Assembly (NCBI GenBank): GCA_040004035.1
Contig: JAMPLN010000014.1
Source of the DNA: Microcoleus vaginatus_C
GTDB lineage: Bacteria; Cyanobacteriota; Cyanobacteriia; Cyanobacteriales; Microcoleaceae
Strand: one strand, 5' to 3'
Length of the DNA: 64,000 nucleotides
The notes beneath the pieces are model-generated. The model did no database searches. It saw only the letters and a list, made by a program, of their open reading frames with translations, and had not been told where the DNA came from. The position numbers and the translations under genes are program-made. Positions 9,386 through 18,258 of this stretch are shown one piece after another; within the stretch, counting starts at the first letter, position 1; each line of letters starts with the position of its first letter.

Positions 9386-9946
9386 TCAGTTGAGCTGCGT
9401 GCTCACAATAATTTTTTGCACGCGATCGCCCTTAATTTCCACAATCAAATTAGAAGCCTTTTGGTCATTGCTGTAAGTCAAGCGAGTCACTCCACTTTTA
9501 ACAGATTGCGACCCGTAACCGTAAGTTTTAACGACTTTTTGGCTGTTATCTCCTAGCTTCACACCATCAATTGTCAGAAACTTGGGATTGGTAGTAGAAA
9601 CTAAATAAACTTTGCCCTCCCATGCTGCTACCGTCAATCCTGAGTAGGTTAGCGTGCGAATCTTGCCGCCGATGCCAGGCCCAGCAGGTTTAGTTTCGTC
9701 GCGCTGCGGTTTTCCCAACTTACGTTTTGCCTCTTCTACAGGCATCCCCAACCGAACGCCGCCAATCCCTAGGCGCGAATAGTTCAGCGCCGCCGGCTTT
9801 TGTGTCGCGCTGAGCATTCTTTCTAGAGTCACAACAGTTTGATTCATAGTGGGGACAGGGCGCACTAAAGCAGCAAATCCTAAGCTCGAAATTGCGAGAT
9901 TCATCATGATGCCCGCGACGGCTGTTGTCACAAACATTTTTACCAT
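9386..9946 (-). CDS. Secreted SmpA/BamE-like small protein
   Basis: A 186-residue protein with an N-terminal signal sequence (hydrophobic segment about 4-27). After it comes GGVRLGMPVEEAKRKLGKP, a pattern seen in BamE/SmpA-like folds, in which a short helix follows a Gly-containing turn. A second similar half (IDGVKLGDNSQKVVKTYG) suggests an internal duplication. The location would be periplasmic or lipid-facing; no lipobox is evident. Function unknown. It stands alone, convergent with the preceding small genes. Confidence 0.7.
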   Translation of the reverse strand: MVKMFVTTAVAGIMMNLAISSLGFAALVRPVPTMNQTVVTLERMLSATQKPAALNYSRLGIGGVRLGMPVEEAKRKLGKPQRDETKPAGPGIGGKIRTLTYSGLTVAAWEGKVYLVSTTNPKFLTIDGVKLGDNSQKVVKTYGYGSQSVKSGVTRLTYSNDQKASNLIVEIKGDRVQKIIVSTQLN

Positions 9947-10343
9947 TTTTTTATAGCTTTATTTGGCAATGTATTCGCGCGATCGCCCGCTAGATCCGGA
10001 TTGATACTAATAGGACTTATACAAACACTCCTAGACGCACGGCGATCCTCTGAAACCGAATTTTTTTTACCAAAACTACACAAAGAAACCCGGTTTTTAC
10101 CATAAATCTTAGGTTTAACAGCGACGTATTCAGCAAGAAACTGGGTTTCTAGCGCAAGCTAGGTAAGTCCTGACTAATATTTTTTAAGCTTTGAAAACCG
10201 CCAATTTCGGGCGAACCGAATTTTCTCCCGCACAAGCTTGCGTCCGCCTGCGAGGACTGAAAGAAAGAATAAAGGAGGTAAATCAACGGAAATTGCTGTG
10301 ATATCCTAACAAAAGCCATATCTGCATAAAATAAGTAATTTAG
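9947..10343. other. Intergenic region with inverted AGAAACCCGG motifs
   Basis: A 397 bp divergent spacer. AGAAACCCGGTTT (from about 10084) and AAACTGGGTTTCT (ending about 10151) form an imperfect inverted pair related to the desaturase terminator at 23961. A perfect AAAGGAGGT stands at 10272-10280 but no usable start follows it. No gene is called. Confidence 0.5.
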
Positions 10344-11546
10344 ATGACCGCAACAGATTCTACTAAGCACCAAAAATCCAAAGCCCTCAAACCGGGTAGC
10401 CGCCGCCCCGCTAAAGAACTTTGCAGCGAGTGCGGTTTGTGCGATACATATTACATCCATTATGTCAAGGAATCTTGTGCTTTCTTAACACAGCACATCG
10501 CGGAATTAGAAGAAGAGATTCACGGGCGATCGCGCAATCTCGACAATCCCGACGATTGGTATTTCGGAGTCAGTCAAAATATGATGGCTGCTCGGAAAAA
10601 AGAGCCGATCGAGGGCGCTCAGTGGACGGGAATCGTCAGCACAATTGCCATTGAAATGCTCGAAAAAGGAATTGTAGAAGGCGTTGTTTGCGTCCAAAAT
10701 ACTAAAGAAGACCGCTTTCAACCGATGCCGATTATTGCTAGAAATCGCGAAGAAATTCTGGCAGCAAAAGTCAACAAACCAACTCTCTCTCCCAACCTTT
10801 CAGTATTAGAACAAATCGAACAATCTGGGATGAAGCGGCTGTTAGTAATTGGTGTCGGCTGTCAAATTCAAGCTTTGCGAACAGTCGAGAAAAAACTCGG
10901 TTTAGAAAAGCTCTACGTTTTAGGAACTCCCTGTGTAGATAATGTCAGCCGTGCAGGCTTGCAGAAATTCCTAGACACGACTAGCCGCTCTCCTGAAACG
11001 GTGGTTTCTTACGAGTTTATGCAAGACTTTAACGTTCACTTCAAACACGAAGATGGTTCGGAAGAAAAAGTGCCGTTTTTCGGGCTGAATACTAAGGAAT
11101 TGAAAGATGTTTTTGCTCCTTCTTGTTTGAGCTGTTTTGATTATGTGAATTCTTTAGCAGATTTAGTTGTGGGCTACATGGGAGCACCCTTTGGGTGGCA
11201 GTGGATTGTGGTGCGAAATGACACCGGGCAAGAAATGTTAGATTTGGTAACGGATCAGCTAAATACTCAGCCCGTGATGTCTCAGGGAAACCGAAAAGAG
11301 GCGGTTCAGCAAAGCATTCCGGCTTATGAAAAAGGGGTGACTTTGCCGATGTGGGCGGCGAAGTTAATGGGAGTTTTTATTGAGAGAATTGGGCCGAAGG
11401 GTTTGGAATATGCCCGTTTTTCAATTGATTCTCATTTCACTCGCAATTATCTGTACGTGAAGCGGAATTACCCGGAGAAATTAGAGGGTCATGTGCCGGA
11501 ATATGCTAAGCGGATTGTCGGGCAGTATAAGTTGCCAGATGTGTAA
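10344..11546 (+). CDS. bciB: Ferredoxin-type divinyl chlorophyllide 8-vinyl reductase
   Basis: A 400-residue protein of the F420 hydrogenase beta subunit family. N-terminal cysteines C27, C30, C33 and C45 (CSECGLCDTYYIHYVKESC) and later C-containing motifs (GTPCVDN, APSCLSCFDY) are expected iron-sulfur ligands with FAD. Cyanobacterial members of this length reduce the 8-vinyl group of divinyl (proto)chlorophyllide using ferredoxin, late in chlorophyll synthesis. The related plant enzyme is 7-hydroxymethyl chlorophyll a reductase, so substrate is assigned by the cyanobacterial context. It appears monocistronic and is followed by a GTGCGTCAG repeat. Confidence 0.88.
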   Translation: MTATDSTKHQKSKALKPGSRRPAKELCSECGLCDTYYIHYVKESCAFLTQHIAELEEEIHGRSRNLDNPDDWYFGVSQNMMAARKKEPIEGAQWTGIVSTIAIEMLEKGIVEGVVCVQNTKEDRFQPMPIIARNREEILAAKVNKPTLSPNLSVLEQIEQSGMKRLLVIGVGCQIQALRTVEKKLGLEKLYVLGTPCVDNVSRAGLQKFLDTTSRSPETVVSYEFMQDFNVHFKHEDGSEEKVPFFGLNTKELKDVFAPSCLSCFDYVNSLADLVVGYMGAPFGWQWIVVRNDTGQEMLDLVTDQLNTQPVMSQGNRKEAVQQSIPAYEKGVTLPMWAAKLMGVFIERIGPKGLEYARFSIDSHFTRNYLYVKRNYPEKLEGHVPEYAKRIVGQYKLPDV

Positions 11547-11551
11547 ACTTG

Positions 11552-11614
11552 TAGGGTGCGTCAGTCAGGATTTGTGGGATTCTTGAAAAAATAACGCTAA
11601 CTGACGCACTCTAA
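11552..11614. repeat. GTGCGTCAG-type hairpin-ended repeat, copy 2
   Basis: AGGGTGCGTCAGT and ACTGACGCACTCT bound about 60 bp with the inner motif GAAAAAATAACGC. It lies 5 bases after the bciB stop and could act as its terminator. Confidence 0.7.
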
Positions 11615-11644
11615 TACTCAAGGATAGCAAAAGATAGAAAACAA

Positions 11645-12679
11645 ATGCACTTGGGAACAATCGGATTATGGAATCGCGGAACGTTAACTAGACTAGCTAT
11701 CCTTAGTACAATCTTAATTAGTCTGATTAGTGGTATATGGTTGAGTATGATTGCAATGCCAGGGAAAAGCTACAGCGGGACAATTCCTCCTTTAACAGCA
11801 CAGGAAATCTCGCTCCGAGATGCTTTACAGCGCGATGTGGAAAAGCTCTCTGGTGAAATCGGAGAGCGCAACTTTATACAATATAAAAAACTTGGAGAAG
11901 CTGCTGACTTTCTCGAAGCATCTTTTCAAGCTGCTGGCTATAAAGTTGAACGACAAGGATATAAAATTGATGATAAATTTTATTATAACATAGAAGTGCA
12001 GATGCCAGGGGGAAAAAAGGCAGATGAAATAGTTGTAATTGGGGCACATTATGATTCTGTGGTGGGGAGTCCAGGGGCAAATGATAACGCAACTGGGGCG
12101 GCGGGAGTGCTGGCTTTAGCGAGAATGTTTGCAGGTAAAAAGCCTGAAAAGACTGTGCGTTTTGTTGAGTTTGTGAATGAGGAACCGCCTTTTTTCTGGA
12201 CTGCTGATATGGGGAGTTTGGTTTATGCCAAAAGATGCAGAGATCGTAATGAAAAAATTGTTTCGATGCTCAGTTTAGAAACAATTGGTTATTACTCAGA
12301 TGCCAAAAACAGTCAGAAATATCCAGCACCATTAAACCTTTTTTATCCTACATCGGGGAATTTTATCGGATTTATTGGCAATACATCCTCAAGTAAACTG
12401 GTTAGAGAGGCGATCGCATCTTTCCGCCGCCATGCTGAATTTCCTTCGGAAGGTGCAGCAATTCCGGGTGGCATTCCTGGTGTTGGTTGGTCCGATCAAT
12501 GGTCTTTTTGGCAACATGGTTATCCAGGGCTGATGGTGACAGATACTGCTCCCTATCGCTATCCTTACTATCACACGGCGCAAGATACACCCGATAAGGT
12601 TGACTGGGAACGGACGGCGAAGGTGATAGCTGGATTGGAAAAAGTTGTGGCCGATTTGGTGGGAGTTGATATTAATTAG
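11645..12679 (+). CDS. M28 family zinc metallopeptidase, membrane-anchored
   Basis: A 344-residue protein with one N-terminal membrane segment (about 16-38) and an M28 aminopeptidase domain. Metal and catalytic positions are visible: H135 and D137 (GAHYDS), D147 (GANDNATG), E179 and E180 (VNEEPPFF), and a late histidine in YPYYHTAQDTP. Family members release N-terminal amino acids or act as glutaminyl cyclase-like enzymes; the substrate is unknown. The catalytic domain should face the periplasm. The ribosome binding site is weak. Confidence 0.88.
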   Translation: MHLGTIGLWNRGTLTRLAILSTILISLISGIWLSMIAMPGKSYSGTIPPLTAQEISLRDALQRDVEKLSGEIGERNFIQYKKLGEAADFLEASFQAAGYKVERQGYKIDDKFYYNIEVQMPGGKKADEIVVIGAHYDSVVGSPGANDNATGAAGVLALARMFAGKKPEKTVRFVEFVNEEPPFFWTADMGSLVYAKRCRDRNEKIVSMLSLETIGYYSDAKNSQKYPAPLNLFYPTSGNFIGFIGNTSSSKLVREAIASFRRHAEFPSEGAAIPGGIPGVGWSDQWSFWQHGYPGLMVTDTAPYRYPYYHTAQDTPDKVDWERTAKVIAGLEKVVADLVGVDIN

Positions 12680-12892
12680 TTGTGTAGTGCGGCTCAGGGA
12701 AATATCATCGCTCGGCAGAGAATATCAGGCCAAGTGGCGCACCTATTAATTAGTATAAGTTGCCTGAGTGACGTGATTCAGAAAGTTTTTAATAGATGTT
12801 TTGCAGGGACACGGTAAGGCTGTGTCTTTGTTTTATACAGTGGGAAAAATTAGAGGTAAAAGATTATGACACTCATAGTTGTAGAGAAACAC

Positions 12893-13288
12893 ATGAAGTT
12901 ACAAAAGTCGATCGCACTTACTTGTTGTGTGCTTCTAGCATTATCTGGAAATGGACTGTCTGGCAAGGCTGCAGAAACGCGATCGGGAAACAGTAGACGA
13001 ACATTTGCTGATTGGTGTCGCGATCGCGCTTCTTTGACTCCTGAAGTTAAACATACTGTTGATGTGCTGTTGAAGGAAGCAGGGACTACTGAGTGCGATG
13101 CGGCTAATCAGAAAGTTTCGAGTTTCACGTATCTCTCCCTCTACAACAATCAAATCAGCGACATCAAAACCCTAGAATCCTTGACTAACCTGACTGAAAT
13201 CATGCTCAGCGGAAATCCGATACCTCCCAAAACTTGCCCTCTCAAACCAGAGTCTATATGTCAGTGGGAACCACAAACTGAACCCTAA
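12893..13288 (+). CDS. Short secreted leucine-rich repeat protein
   Basis: 131 residues from the inner ATG, which begins a good signal peptide (KLQKSIALTCCVLLALSG); an ATG 27 bases upstream is the alternative. About one and a half internalin-type leucine-rich repeats follow (YLSLYNNQISDIKTLESLTNL, shortened here, then TEIMLSGNPI). The segment before the repeats (TFADWCRDRASLTPEVKHTV) is shared by longer cyanobacterial LRR proteins, so this may be a shortened member. It probably binds protein outside the membrane; function unknown. Confidence 0.65.
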   Translation: MKLQKSIALTCCVLLALSGNGLSGKAAETRSGNSRRTFADWCRDRASLTPEVKHTVDVLLKEAGTTECDAANQKVSSFTYLSLYNNQISDIKTLESLTNLTEIMLSGNPIPPKTCPLKPESICQWEPQTEP

Positions 13289-13357
13289 AAATTTAGTAGA
13301 ATTACACCCGCTCGCACTTAAATATTTCAGTCGCGAATCAAACCACATTTTGTATTA

Positions 13358-13693
13358 CTATGCAACTCCAAATCCTGTATATTCACGCGCATATGGTGGC
13401 TGAATTCCTAGCACAATATCCTCTTTTGGTACTCCCATTTCTACCAATTCATCAGCAATCTGCCTGTCAGTTTGATTTCGCTGAATCCAGATTTTGCCAT
13501 TTTTAATATCCAAATGAAACACACAGTTATACACGCGGCGGTGTCCGTCCCATCCTAAATCGATGGCTAGATAGCGATCGTTTTCTCGATCAAAAATTGT
13601 TTCTACCTCAATTTCTCCGTTAATTGGTGCTATCTTGCTGTCTTCAATTAGGAGTTTTTGAATGCACTGACGGTAATGCTCTAGTCGATCCAT
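13358..13693 (-). CDS. xisI: XisI family protein
   Basis: A 111-residue XisI-type protein (DLGWDGHRRVYNCVFHLDI, then WIQRNQTDRQIADELVEMG). The family is named after a factor that controls excision of the fdxN element in Anabaena, but most copies occur in cyanobacteria without that element. Its start overlaps the end of the xisH gene by 13 bases, the standard xisH-xisI arrangement. No excision element is visible here. Confidence 0.9.
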   Translation of the reverse strand: MDRLEHYRQCIQKLLIEDSKIAPINGEIEVETIFDRENDRYLAIDLGWDGHRRVYNCVFHLDIKNGKIWIQRNQTDRQIADELVEMGVPKEDIVLGIQPPYAREYTGFGVA

Positions 13694-14100
13694 GTGACTA
13701 TTGCCTCCTGAACTGGGTTATACACAATAAGCTTGACTTGATGTTGTCTAACCGACGCTTGAGGTAACTCCCGACTGAAAAAAGATTCGTAAGTTGCGAT
13801 GGGAACTGCCAAATATAAAGTGCGATCGGGTTGGAGCTTTTCTAAGACTAAACGGTAATTTAAAAATTGTCCCAACGCGGTATGAAAATCAGAGAGAGCT
13901 GAAGCGCTTAAAAAACTCTTGACTTCTACTGCAATTTTTTTTCCTGATTTTTCCGCACCGATGAGTCGTTCAGCTCCCAAATCGATTTCGACTCTCTCAT
14001 TCTCAGCAAATTCTAGCCTGAGAGGATCGTGAGTAACCACCCACTCAGATTTTTCAAGACCTCGCTTCACAGCATTATGAAATAGATCCTTAGCTGACAC
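13681..14100 (-). CDS. xisH: XisH family endonuclease-like protein
   Basis: A 139-residue XisH protein. The sequence DLGAERLIGAEKSGKKIAVEVK carries a PD-(D/E)XK-like core (acidic residue, then E-V-K), and a helical stretch SFLSASALSDFHTALGQF follows. XisH acts with XisI; in other hosts the pair is usually discussed as a mobile, perhaps toxin-antitoxin-like module. It is the first gene of a two-gene overlapping unit. Confidence 0.9.
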   Translation of the reverse strand: MSAKDLFHNAVKRGLEKSEWVVTHDPLRLEFAENERVEIDLGAERLIGAEKSGKKIAVEVKSFLSASALSDFHTALGQFLNYRLVLEKLQPDRTLYLAVPIATYESFFSRELPQASVRQHQVKLIVYNPVQEAIVTWID

Positions 14101-14148
14101 TCGTTATACCTCACCTCTAAACCTATCTTAACTGATTGGAGTAAACTT

Positions 14149-14213
14149 GTAGGATACGTCAGTGAAGAACGCCTGAACTATTGAAAAAATAACACCAATT
14201 GACGCACCCTACA
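14149..14213. repeat. GTGCGTCAG-type hairpin-ended repeat, copy 3
   Basis: AGGATACGTCAGTG and ATTGACGCACCCTA bound about 60 bp with GAAAAAATAACACC inside. The left arm has drifted from the family consensus. Confidence 0.65.
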
Positions 14214-14245
14214 GTTTGTATAAGAACCCCATCGCACCTCCCTTC

Positions 14246-14617
14246 CTAGAAATCAGCAGCGTGCTGCTTCAATTCATCCAAAGAAACGTATTCCAAAGTC
14301 AAGGCGTGAGTCGCAGCCAAAACCACAGGCGGCGCAACTCCCGCATCCATTGCTTCCTTCCACCGAGACGCACACAAGCACCAGCAATCCCCAGGCTTCA
14401 AACCGGGAAAGTTAAATTCGGGAACCGGAGTGCTCAAATCATTTCCATTCGACTTTGTGAATTGCAAAAACTCTTCTGTCAGTTGAGCACAAACAGTGTG
14501 AGCCCCAAAGTCGCCACCACCTGTATTGCATTTGCCGTCCCGATAATACCCCGTCATGGGCGAAGTGCAGCAAGTCTCTAACTTTCCGCCCAGCACATTT
14601 GTAGCTTCCGTCACCAT
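14246..14617 (-). CDS. DUF2237 family protein
   Basis: A 123-residue DUF2237 protein, recognised from NVLGGKLETCCTSPMTGYYRDG near the start, HTVCAQLTEEFLQF, and GDCWCLCASRWKEAM. Conserved cysteines in the TCC and CWCLC motifs suggest metal or redox chemistry, but no reaction is established. It appears monocistronic; the 14667-15128 acetyltransferase lies 49 bases upstream in the same direction and could share a transcript. Confidence 0.88.
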   Translation of the reverse strand: MVTEATNVLGGKLETCCTSPMTGYYRDGKCNTGGGDFGAHTVCAQLTEEFLQFTKSNGNDLSTPVPEFNFPGLKPGDCWCLCASRWKEAMDAGVAPPVVLAATHALTLEYVSLDELKQHAADF

Positions 14618-14666
14618 CGCAACTCCTGAGTAAAACTCTTCGATCTAATTTTACACAAATCGTTGT

Positions 14667-15128
14667 TTATATATTTTTTTCCATCGCAAAGTTGATGAAT
14701 TTTTGTCCTCTGCGTTCTACTTCTTGTTTTCTAATCACAATAAATCCCTGGCTTTCAAAAAAAGATCGAGCTGTAATGCTGGCTTCGGTAAATAACTTGT
14801 TAATTCCTAAGTCTTTGGCTTGTGACTCAATTTGTTTTAAAATTAGCCTGCCAACTCCTTGTCTTTGAAAATCTTGATGACAGTAAAAGCGATCGATATG
14901 GCCGCTTGCTTCTAATTCCCCAAAACCTGCAATTTTCTCACCCTCTTCTGCTACGAAAGTAAATTTACTGCTTAAACTTTTAGTCCAACTTTCAATATCG
15001 ATATCTGCTTGTGCCCAAGCATCTACTTGTGCTTTTGTGTAATCGCGGATGTTTACTTCGTGTACCGTGTCGTAAAACAGTTTTACAATTTGTTGGGTAT
15101 CACCGATTTCGTAGGTTCGTACTCTCAT
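14667..15128 (-). CDS. GNAT family N-acetyltransferase
   Basis: A 153-residue GNAT enzyme transferring acetyl from acetyl-CoA to an unknown amine. The acetyl-CoA loop is QRQGVGRLILKQIE, preceded by the strand HIDRFYCHQDF. The C-terminal FFESQGFIVIRKQEVERRG is typical of the family's last strands. Substrate unknown. Confidence 0.88.
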   Translation of the reverse strand: MRVRTYEIGDTQQIVKLFYDTVHEVNIRDYTKAQVDAWAQADIDIESWTKSLSSKFTFVAEEGEKIAGFGELEASGHIDRFYCHQDFQRQGVGRLILKQIESQAKDLGINKLFTEASITARSFFESQGFIVIRKQEVERRGQKFINFAMEKNI

Positions 15129-15448
15129 AAATTATCTCACTGCGATCGCTTCTTTAATATTAATTTGGGATTTTTAACCGCTTCGCAACACGGATGGATG
15201 TTGGCTTTTACCATTTTGTCTCATTTCTTGCAGGGCGATCGACCAAAAAATTCTTCCCTAGCCCTTGACAAACTCTACTACTCTGTGTTCTATTAAATAT
15301 AACGACTGTTCGATATATATCAATCCTGCCCGCTGACCCAAAAAATCAATTTTGTAGTGATTGATACTATATCGCACGTTCGATATAGAATTATCAGACC
15401 AATAAATTTTAGACTTTAGATAATCTAAAATCTAAAATCTATTCACCC
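15129..15448. promoter_or_regulatory. Divergent control region before the tetR-dev operon
   Basis: A 320 bp spacer. The right half carries the TetR operator candidate (15367-15388), a second half-site GTTCGATATA at 15308-15317, and heptamer repeats (15412-15440) just before the tetR start. Nothing else is evident. Confidence 0.55.
15367..15388. promoter_or_regulatory. Probable TetR operator
   Basis: A 22-bp palindrome, CTATATCG, then CACGTT, then CGATATAG, with 20 of 22 positions symmetric. A related half, GTTCGATATA, lies 71 bp upstream at 15308-15317. Position, size and symmetry fit an operator for the TetR regulator starting 61 bp downstream, giving autoregulation of the exporter operon. 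Confidence 0.6.
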
Positions 15449-16030
15449 ATGCCAAAAATAGTTGACCGCGATCGATACCGTAAAGAACTACTAAACAAAT
15501 GCTTTGACATATTTGCCGAAAAAGGTTACTCATCAGTAACTATGCGGGAAATTGGGTCAGAAATCGGAGTTTCTACAGGAACCCTTTATCACTACTTCCC
15601 GAGTAAAGAAAGTTTGTTCGAGCAGTTAATTGAATACTTGAGCTATGAAGATACAAAAGAAGAAGCAATTGCCGAACTGGGAAATCCGCCAACTTTAGCA
15701 GAAAAAGTTGAAAAACTGATGGATTACTTCAGCAAAAATGAAGATTACATCCTGAAAAGTCTGTTAATGACATTTGAGTTTTGCCAACAAAAAACTCGTC
15801 AAGAGATTGACAGCAATCAAGCACTTCAGGAATCGGGAAAGCGTTACGAAGAGGCAGTCAGTTGCTACTTAGGTATCTCAGATCCAGCAATCGCTAGATT
15901 TATCATCTGTTATGGTGACGGTTTGCTGGTAAGAAGGTTTTATCAAGGTGAAAGAATATCTGTTGCAGAACAATGGACTTTATTAAAAGAGATGTTGCTC
16001 GCTTATTTAGACAAAAATAGCTGCAAGTAG
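15449..16030 (+). CDS. TetR/AcrR family transcriptional regulator
   Basis: A 193-residue regulator with an N-terminal helix-turn-helix (TMREIGSEIGVSTGTLYHYF, about 31-50) and a divergent helical ligand-binding domain. It is the first gene of a six-gene same-strand set encoding a DevBCA exporter, and TetR genes often head such sets. The stop is 9 bases before the fusion protein start. It likely represses the operon until an exported compound binds. Confidence 0.92.
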   Translation: MPKIVDRDRYRKELLNKCFDIFAEKGYSSVTMREIGSEIGVSTGTLYHYFPSKESLFEQLIEYLSYEDTKEEAIAELGNPPTLAEKVEKLMDYFSKNEDYILKSLLMTFEFCQQKTRQEIDSNQALQESGKRYEEAVSCYLGISDPAIARFIICYGDGLLVRRFYQGERISVAEQWTLLKEMLLAYLDKNSCK

Positions 16031-16039
16031 AGGACAAGT

Positions 16040-17545
16040 ATGAATTTTCAAGCTTGGATAGAACCTAAAAATAGATTAGTAATCGGAATGGCAATTGCTG
16101 CCAGCATCATTACCAGCGGTACAGCTTTTTATGGGATTTCTCAGTTTGCACCGTTGGCTAAAAATACTGAACCTTTGCGTGCGGAAATACCACCACCGAG
16201 GAAAATAACGGCATTGGGAAGATTGGAACCGCAAGGAGAAGTGGTTCGCTTGGGAGTATCGCAGAGTTTAGATGGCGATCGCATTTCCCAGCTTTTAGTC
16301 AAAGAGGGCGATCGAGTCAAAGCAGGACAACTAATCGCTATTTTGGATGCGCGCGATCGGCTGCAATCTGTTTTAGATGAAACTCAAGAGAAAGTCAAAG
16401 TTGCTCGATCCCGTTTAGCACAAGTAAAAGCTGGTGCAAAGTCTGGAGAACTTGCCGCACAATCTGCCACAATTGCCAAGCTAGAAGCGGAACTGCAAGG
16501 CAACAAAACTGCACAACAAGCAACAGTCGATCGCCTGCAAGCACAATGGCAAGGCGACAGAACCGCACAGCAGGCAACTATCAGCCGAATCACGGCCCAG
16601 TGGCAAGGGGAGAGGAAAGCACAACAGGCAACAATTAGCCGAATAGCGGCACAATGGCAAGGAGAAAAAACTGCACAAATAGCAGCGATCGACAAATTGC
16701 AAGCCGAGTTTAATAATGCTAAAGCTGAAGATTTCCGACATCAGCAACTCGCGGGTGAAGGTGCAATTTCTCAATCCGTAAGAGATACTAAGCGGCTGGC
16801 ATTAGAAACAAGTCGCCAGGAAATTAAAGAAGCACAAGCTAATCTCAGCCGAATTAATAATACGGCAAAGCAGCAACTTGAAGAAGCGCAAGCAAACCTC
16901 GATCGCATTAACAATACAGCCAAACAGCAAATTAACGAAGCAGAAGCAAACCTAACTCGCATTAACAGTACATCAATCCAGCAGCTTAACGAAGCTCAAG
17001 CAACACTCAAACGCATTCAAGAAACTGGCATCGAACAACTAGAAGAAGCGAAATCAACTCTTGACAAAATAGCCGAAGTGCGCCCCGTGGACGTGCAAGC
17101 AGCCGAAGCTGAGATCGAAAGTGCGATCGCCCAAGTGAAGCGCGCCCAAACCGAGTTAAATCAAGCTTCCATCCGCGCGCCAAATGCTGGAAAAATTCTG
17201 AAAATTCATACTCGCGCTGGTGAAAAAATAAGCGATGACGGCATTATAGACTTAGGAAAAACTGACCAAATGGTAGTCGTTGCGGAAATTTATCAAACCG
17301 ACATCAGCAAAATTAAGCTAGGACAAAAAGCAGCGGTTATTAGCCAAGCATTCTCAGGAGAGTTGCAGGGAACTGTCAAAGAGATTGCGTTAAAAGTAAG
17401 CAAACAAAATGTGTTTAGCAATCAACCGGGAGAAAACTTGGACAGCCGAGTAGTGGAAGTAAAAATTCACCTGAATCCTGAAGCTAGCAAACAAGTTGCG
17501 GGATTGACCAATTTGCAGGTACAAGTAGCAATTAAACAAAACTAA
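16040..17545 (+). CDS. DevB-type HlyD family membrane fusion protein
   Basis: A 501-residue periplasmic adaptor. One N-terminal membrane helix (about 14-32) is followed by a lipoyl half (EPQGEVVRLGVSQ), a very long coiled coil (about 115-370) and the second barrel half (SIRAPNAGKILKIHTRAGEK). The hairpin consists of near-identical repeats: TAQQATISRI-type units of about 17 residues on one arm and EAQANLSRINNTAKQQL on the other. With DevC and DevA it should form an ATP-driven exporter joined to a TolC-like outer membrane protein, which is not encoded here. Confidence 0.93.
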   Translation: MNFQAWIEPKNRLVIGMAIAASIITSGTAFYGISQFAPLAKNTEPLRAEIPPPRKITALGRLEPQGEVVRLGVSQSLDGDRISQLLVKEGDRVKAGQLIAILDARDRLQSVLDETQEKVKVARSRLAQVKAGAKSGELAAQSATIAKLEAELQGNKTAQQATVDRLQAQWQGDRTAQQATISRITAQWQGERKAQQATISRIAAQWQGEKTAQIAAIDKLQAEFNNAKAEDFRHQQLAGEGAISQSVRDTKRLALETSRQEIKEAQANLSRINNTAKQQLEEAQANLDRINNTAKQQINEAEANLTRINSTSIQQLNEAQATLKRIQETGIEQLEEAKSTLDKIAEVRPVDVQAAEAEIESAIAQVKRAQTELNQASIRAPNAGKILKIHTRAGEKISDDGIIDLGKTDQMVVVAEIYQTDISKIKLGQKAAVISQAFSGELQGTVKEIALKVSKQNVFSNQPGENLDSRVVEVKIHLNPEASKQVAGLTNLQVQVAIKQN

Positions 17546-17579
17546 AGTCTTTACTAAAAACCTTGGAGGATTGAAAGTT

Positions 17580-18212
17580 ATGGCAGAATTTGGCCCCAAC
17601 CCAAACCGACCTTATCCGATGGCAGACCAGCGCAGGGTTTGCTTTATCAAAAACTTCATAAAATCCCCCAATATTATCGTCGGCGATTACTCATATTATG
17701 ACGATCCAATAGAGCCAGAAAACTTTGAGAAAAATGTACTTTACAATTACGGCAGTGACAAATTAATTATTGGTAAATTTTGTGCGATCGCCACTAACGT
17801 CAAATTCATTATGAGCGGTGCAAATCACAAATTAGACGGCATTTCTACCTATCCTTTTCCCGTCTTTGGGAATGGTTGGGAAACAGCCATGAATCTATTA
17901 ATCGAACTGCCAAGTAAAGGCGATACTGCGATCGGCAATGACGTTTGGATCGGCTATGAATCGGTGATTATGCCGGGAGTCAAAATCGGCGACGGTGCAA
18001 TCGTTGCCGCCAAAGCAGTTGTAGTAAAAGATGTTCCCGCTTACACAGTTGTAGGTGGAAACCCCGCACATTCAATCAGACAGCGTTTCAGCGATGCTGA
18101 AGTTGCACAACTATTAGAAATTCGGTGGTGGGATTGGGAAATTGACAAGATTTCTCGCAACATTAACTTAATTATGCAATCTGATATTAAAGCGCTCAGT
18201 AATGCTGAGTAA
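17580..18212 (+). CDS. Vat-type xenobiotic acyltransferase
   Basis: A 210-residue left-handed beta-helix acyltransferase of the streptogramin A/chloramphenicol (Vat/XAT) group. Start ATG is chosen because GGAGGA ends 9 bases before it; a TTG 9 bases upstream is less likely. Visible features are PNPNRPYP near the start, the SANHKLDG-like catalytic loop (SGANHKLDGISTYPF, with the expected histidine), and hexapeptide repeats (GNDVWIGYESVIMPGVKIGD). The family acetylates hydroxyls of antibiotics and other small molecules. Inside a regulated exporter operon it may modify the exported compound. Confidence 0.9.
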   Translation: MAEFGPNPNRPYPMADQRRVCFIKNFIKSPNIIVGDYSYYDDPIEPENFEKNVLYNYGSDKLIIGKFCAIATNVKFIMSGANHKLDGISTYPFPVFGNGWETAMNLLIELPSKGDTAIGNDVWIGYESVIMPGVKIGDGAIVAAKAVVVKDVPAYTVVGGNPAHSIRQRFSDAEVAQLLEIRWWDWEIDKISRNINLIMQSDIKALSNAE

Positions 18213-18258
18213 ACTCGAAAATATAGCGATTTAAAATTAACAACCTGGAGGTTTCCCA

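Noticed and set aside
10272..10280. Perfect AAAGGAGGT Shine-Dalgarno sequence
   Set aside because: No start codon with an open frame follows at a workable distance.
16384..16962. Cys/Ala-rich minus-strand frames opposite devB
   Set aside because: Mirror readings of the coiled-coil repeats in the real gene.
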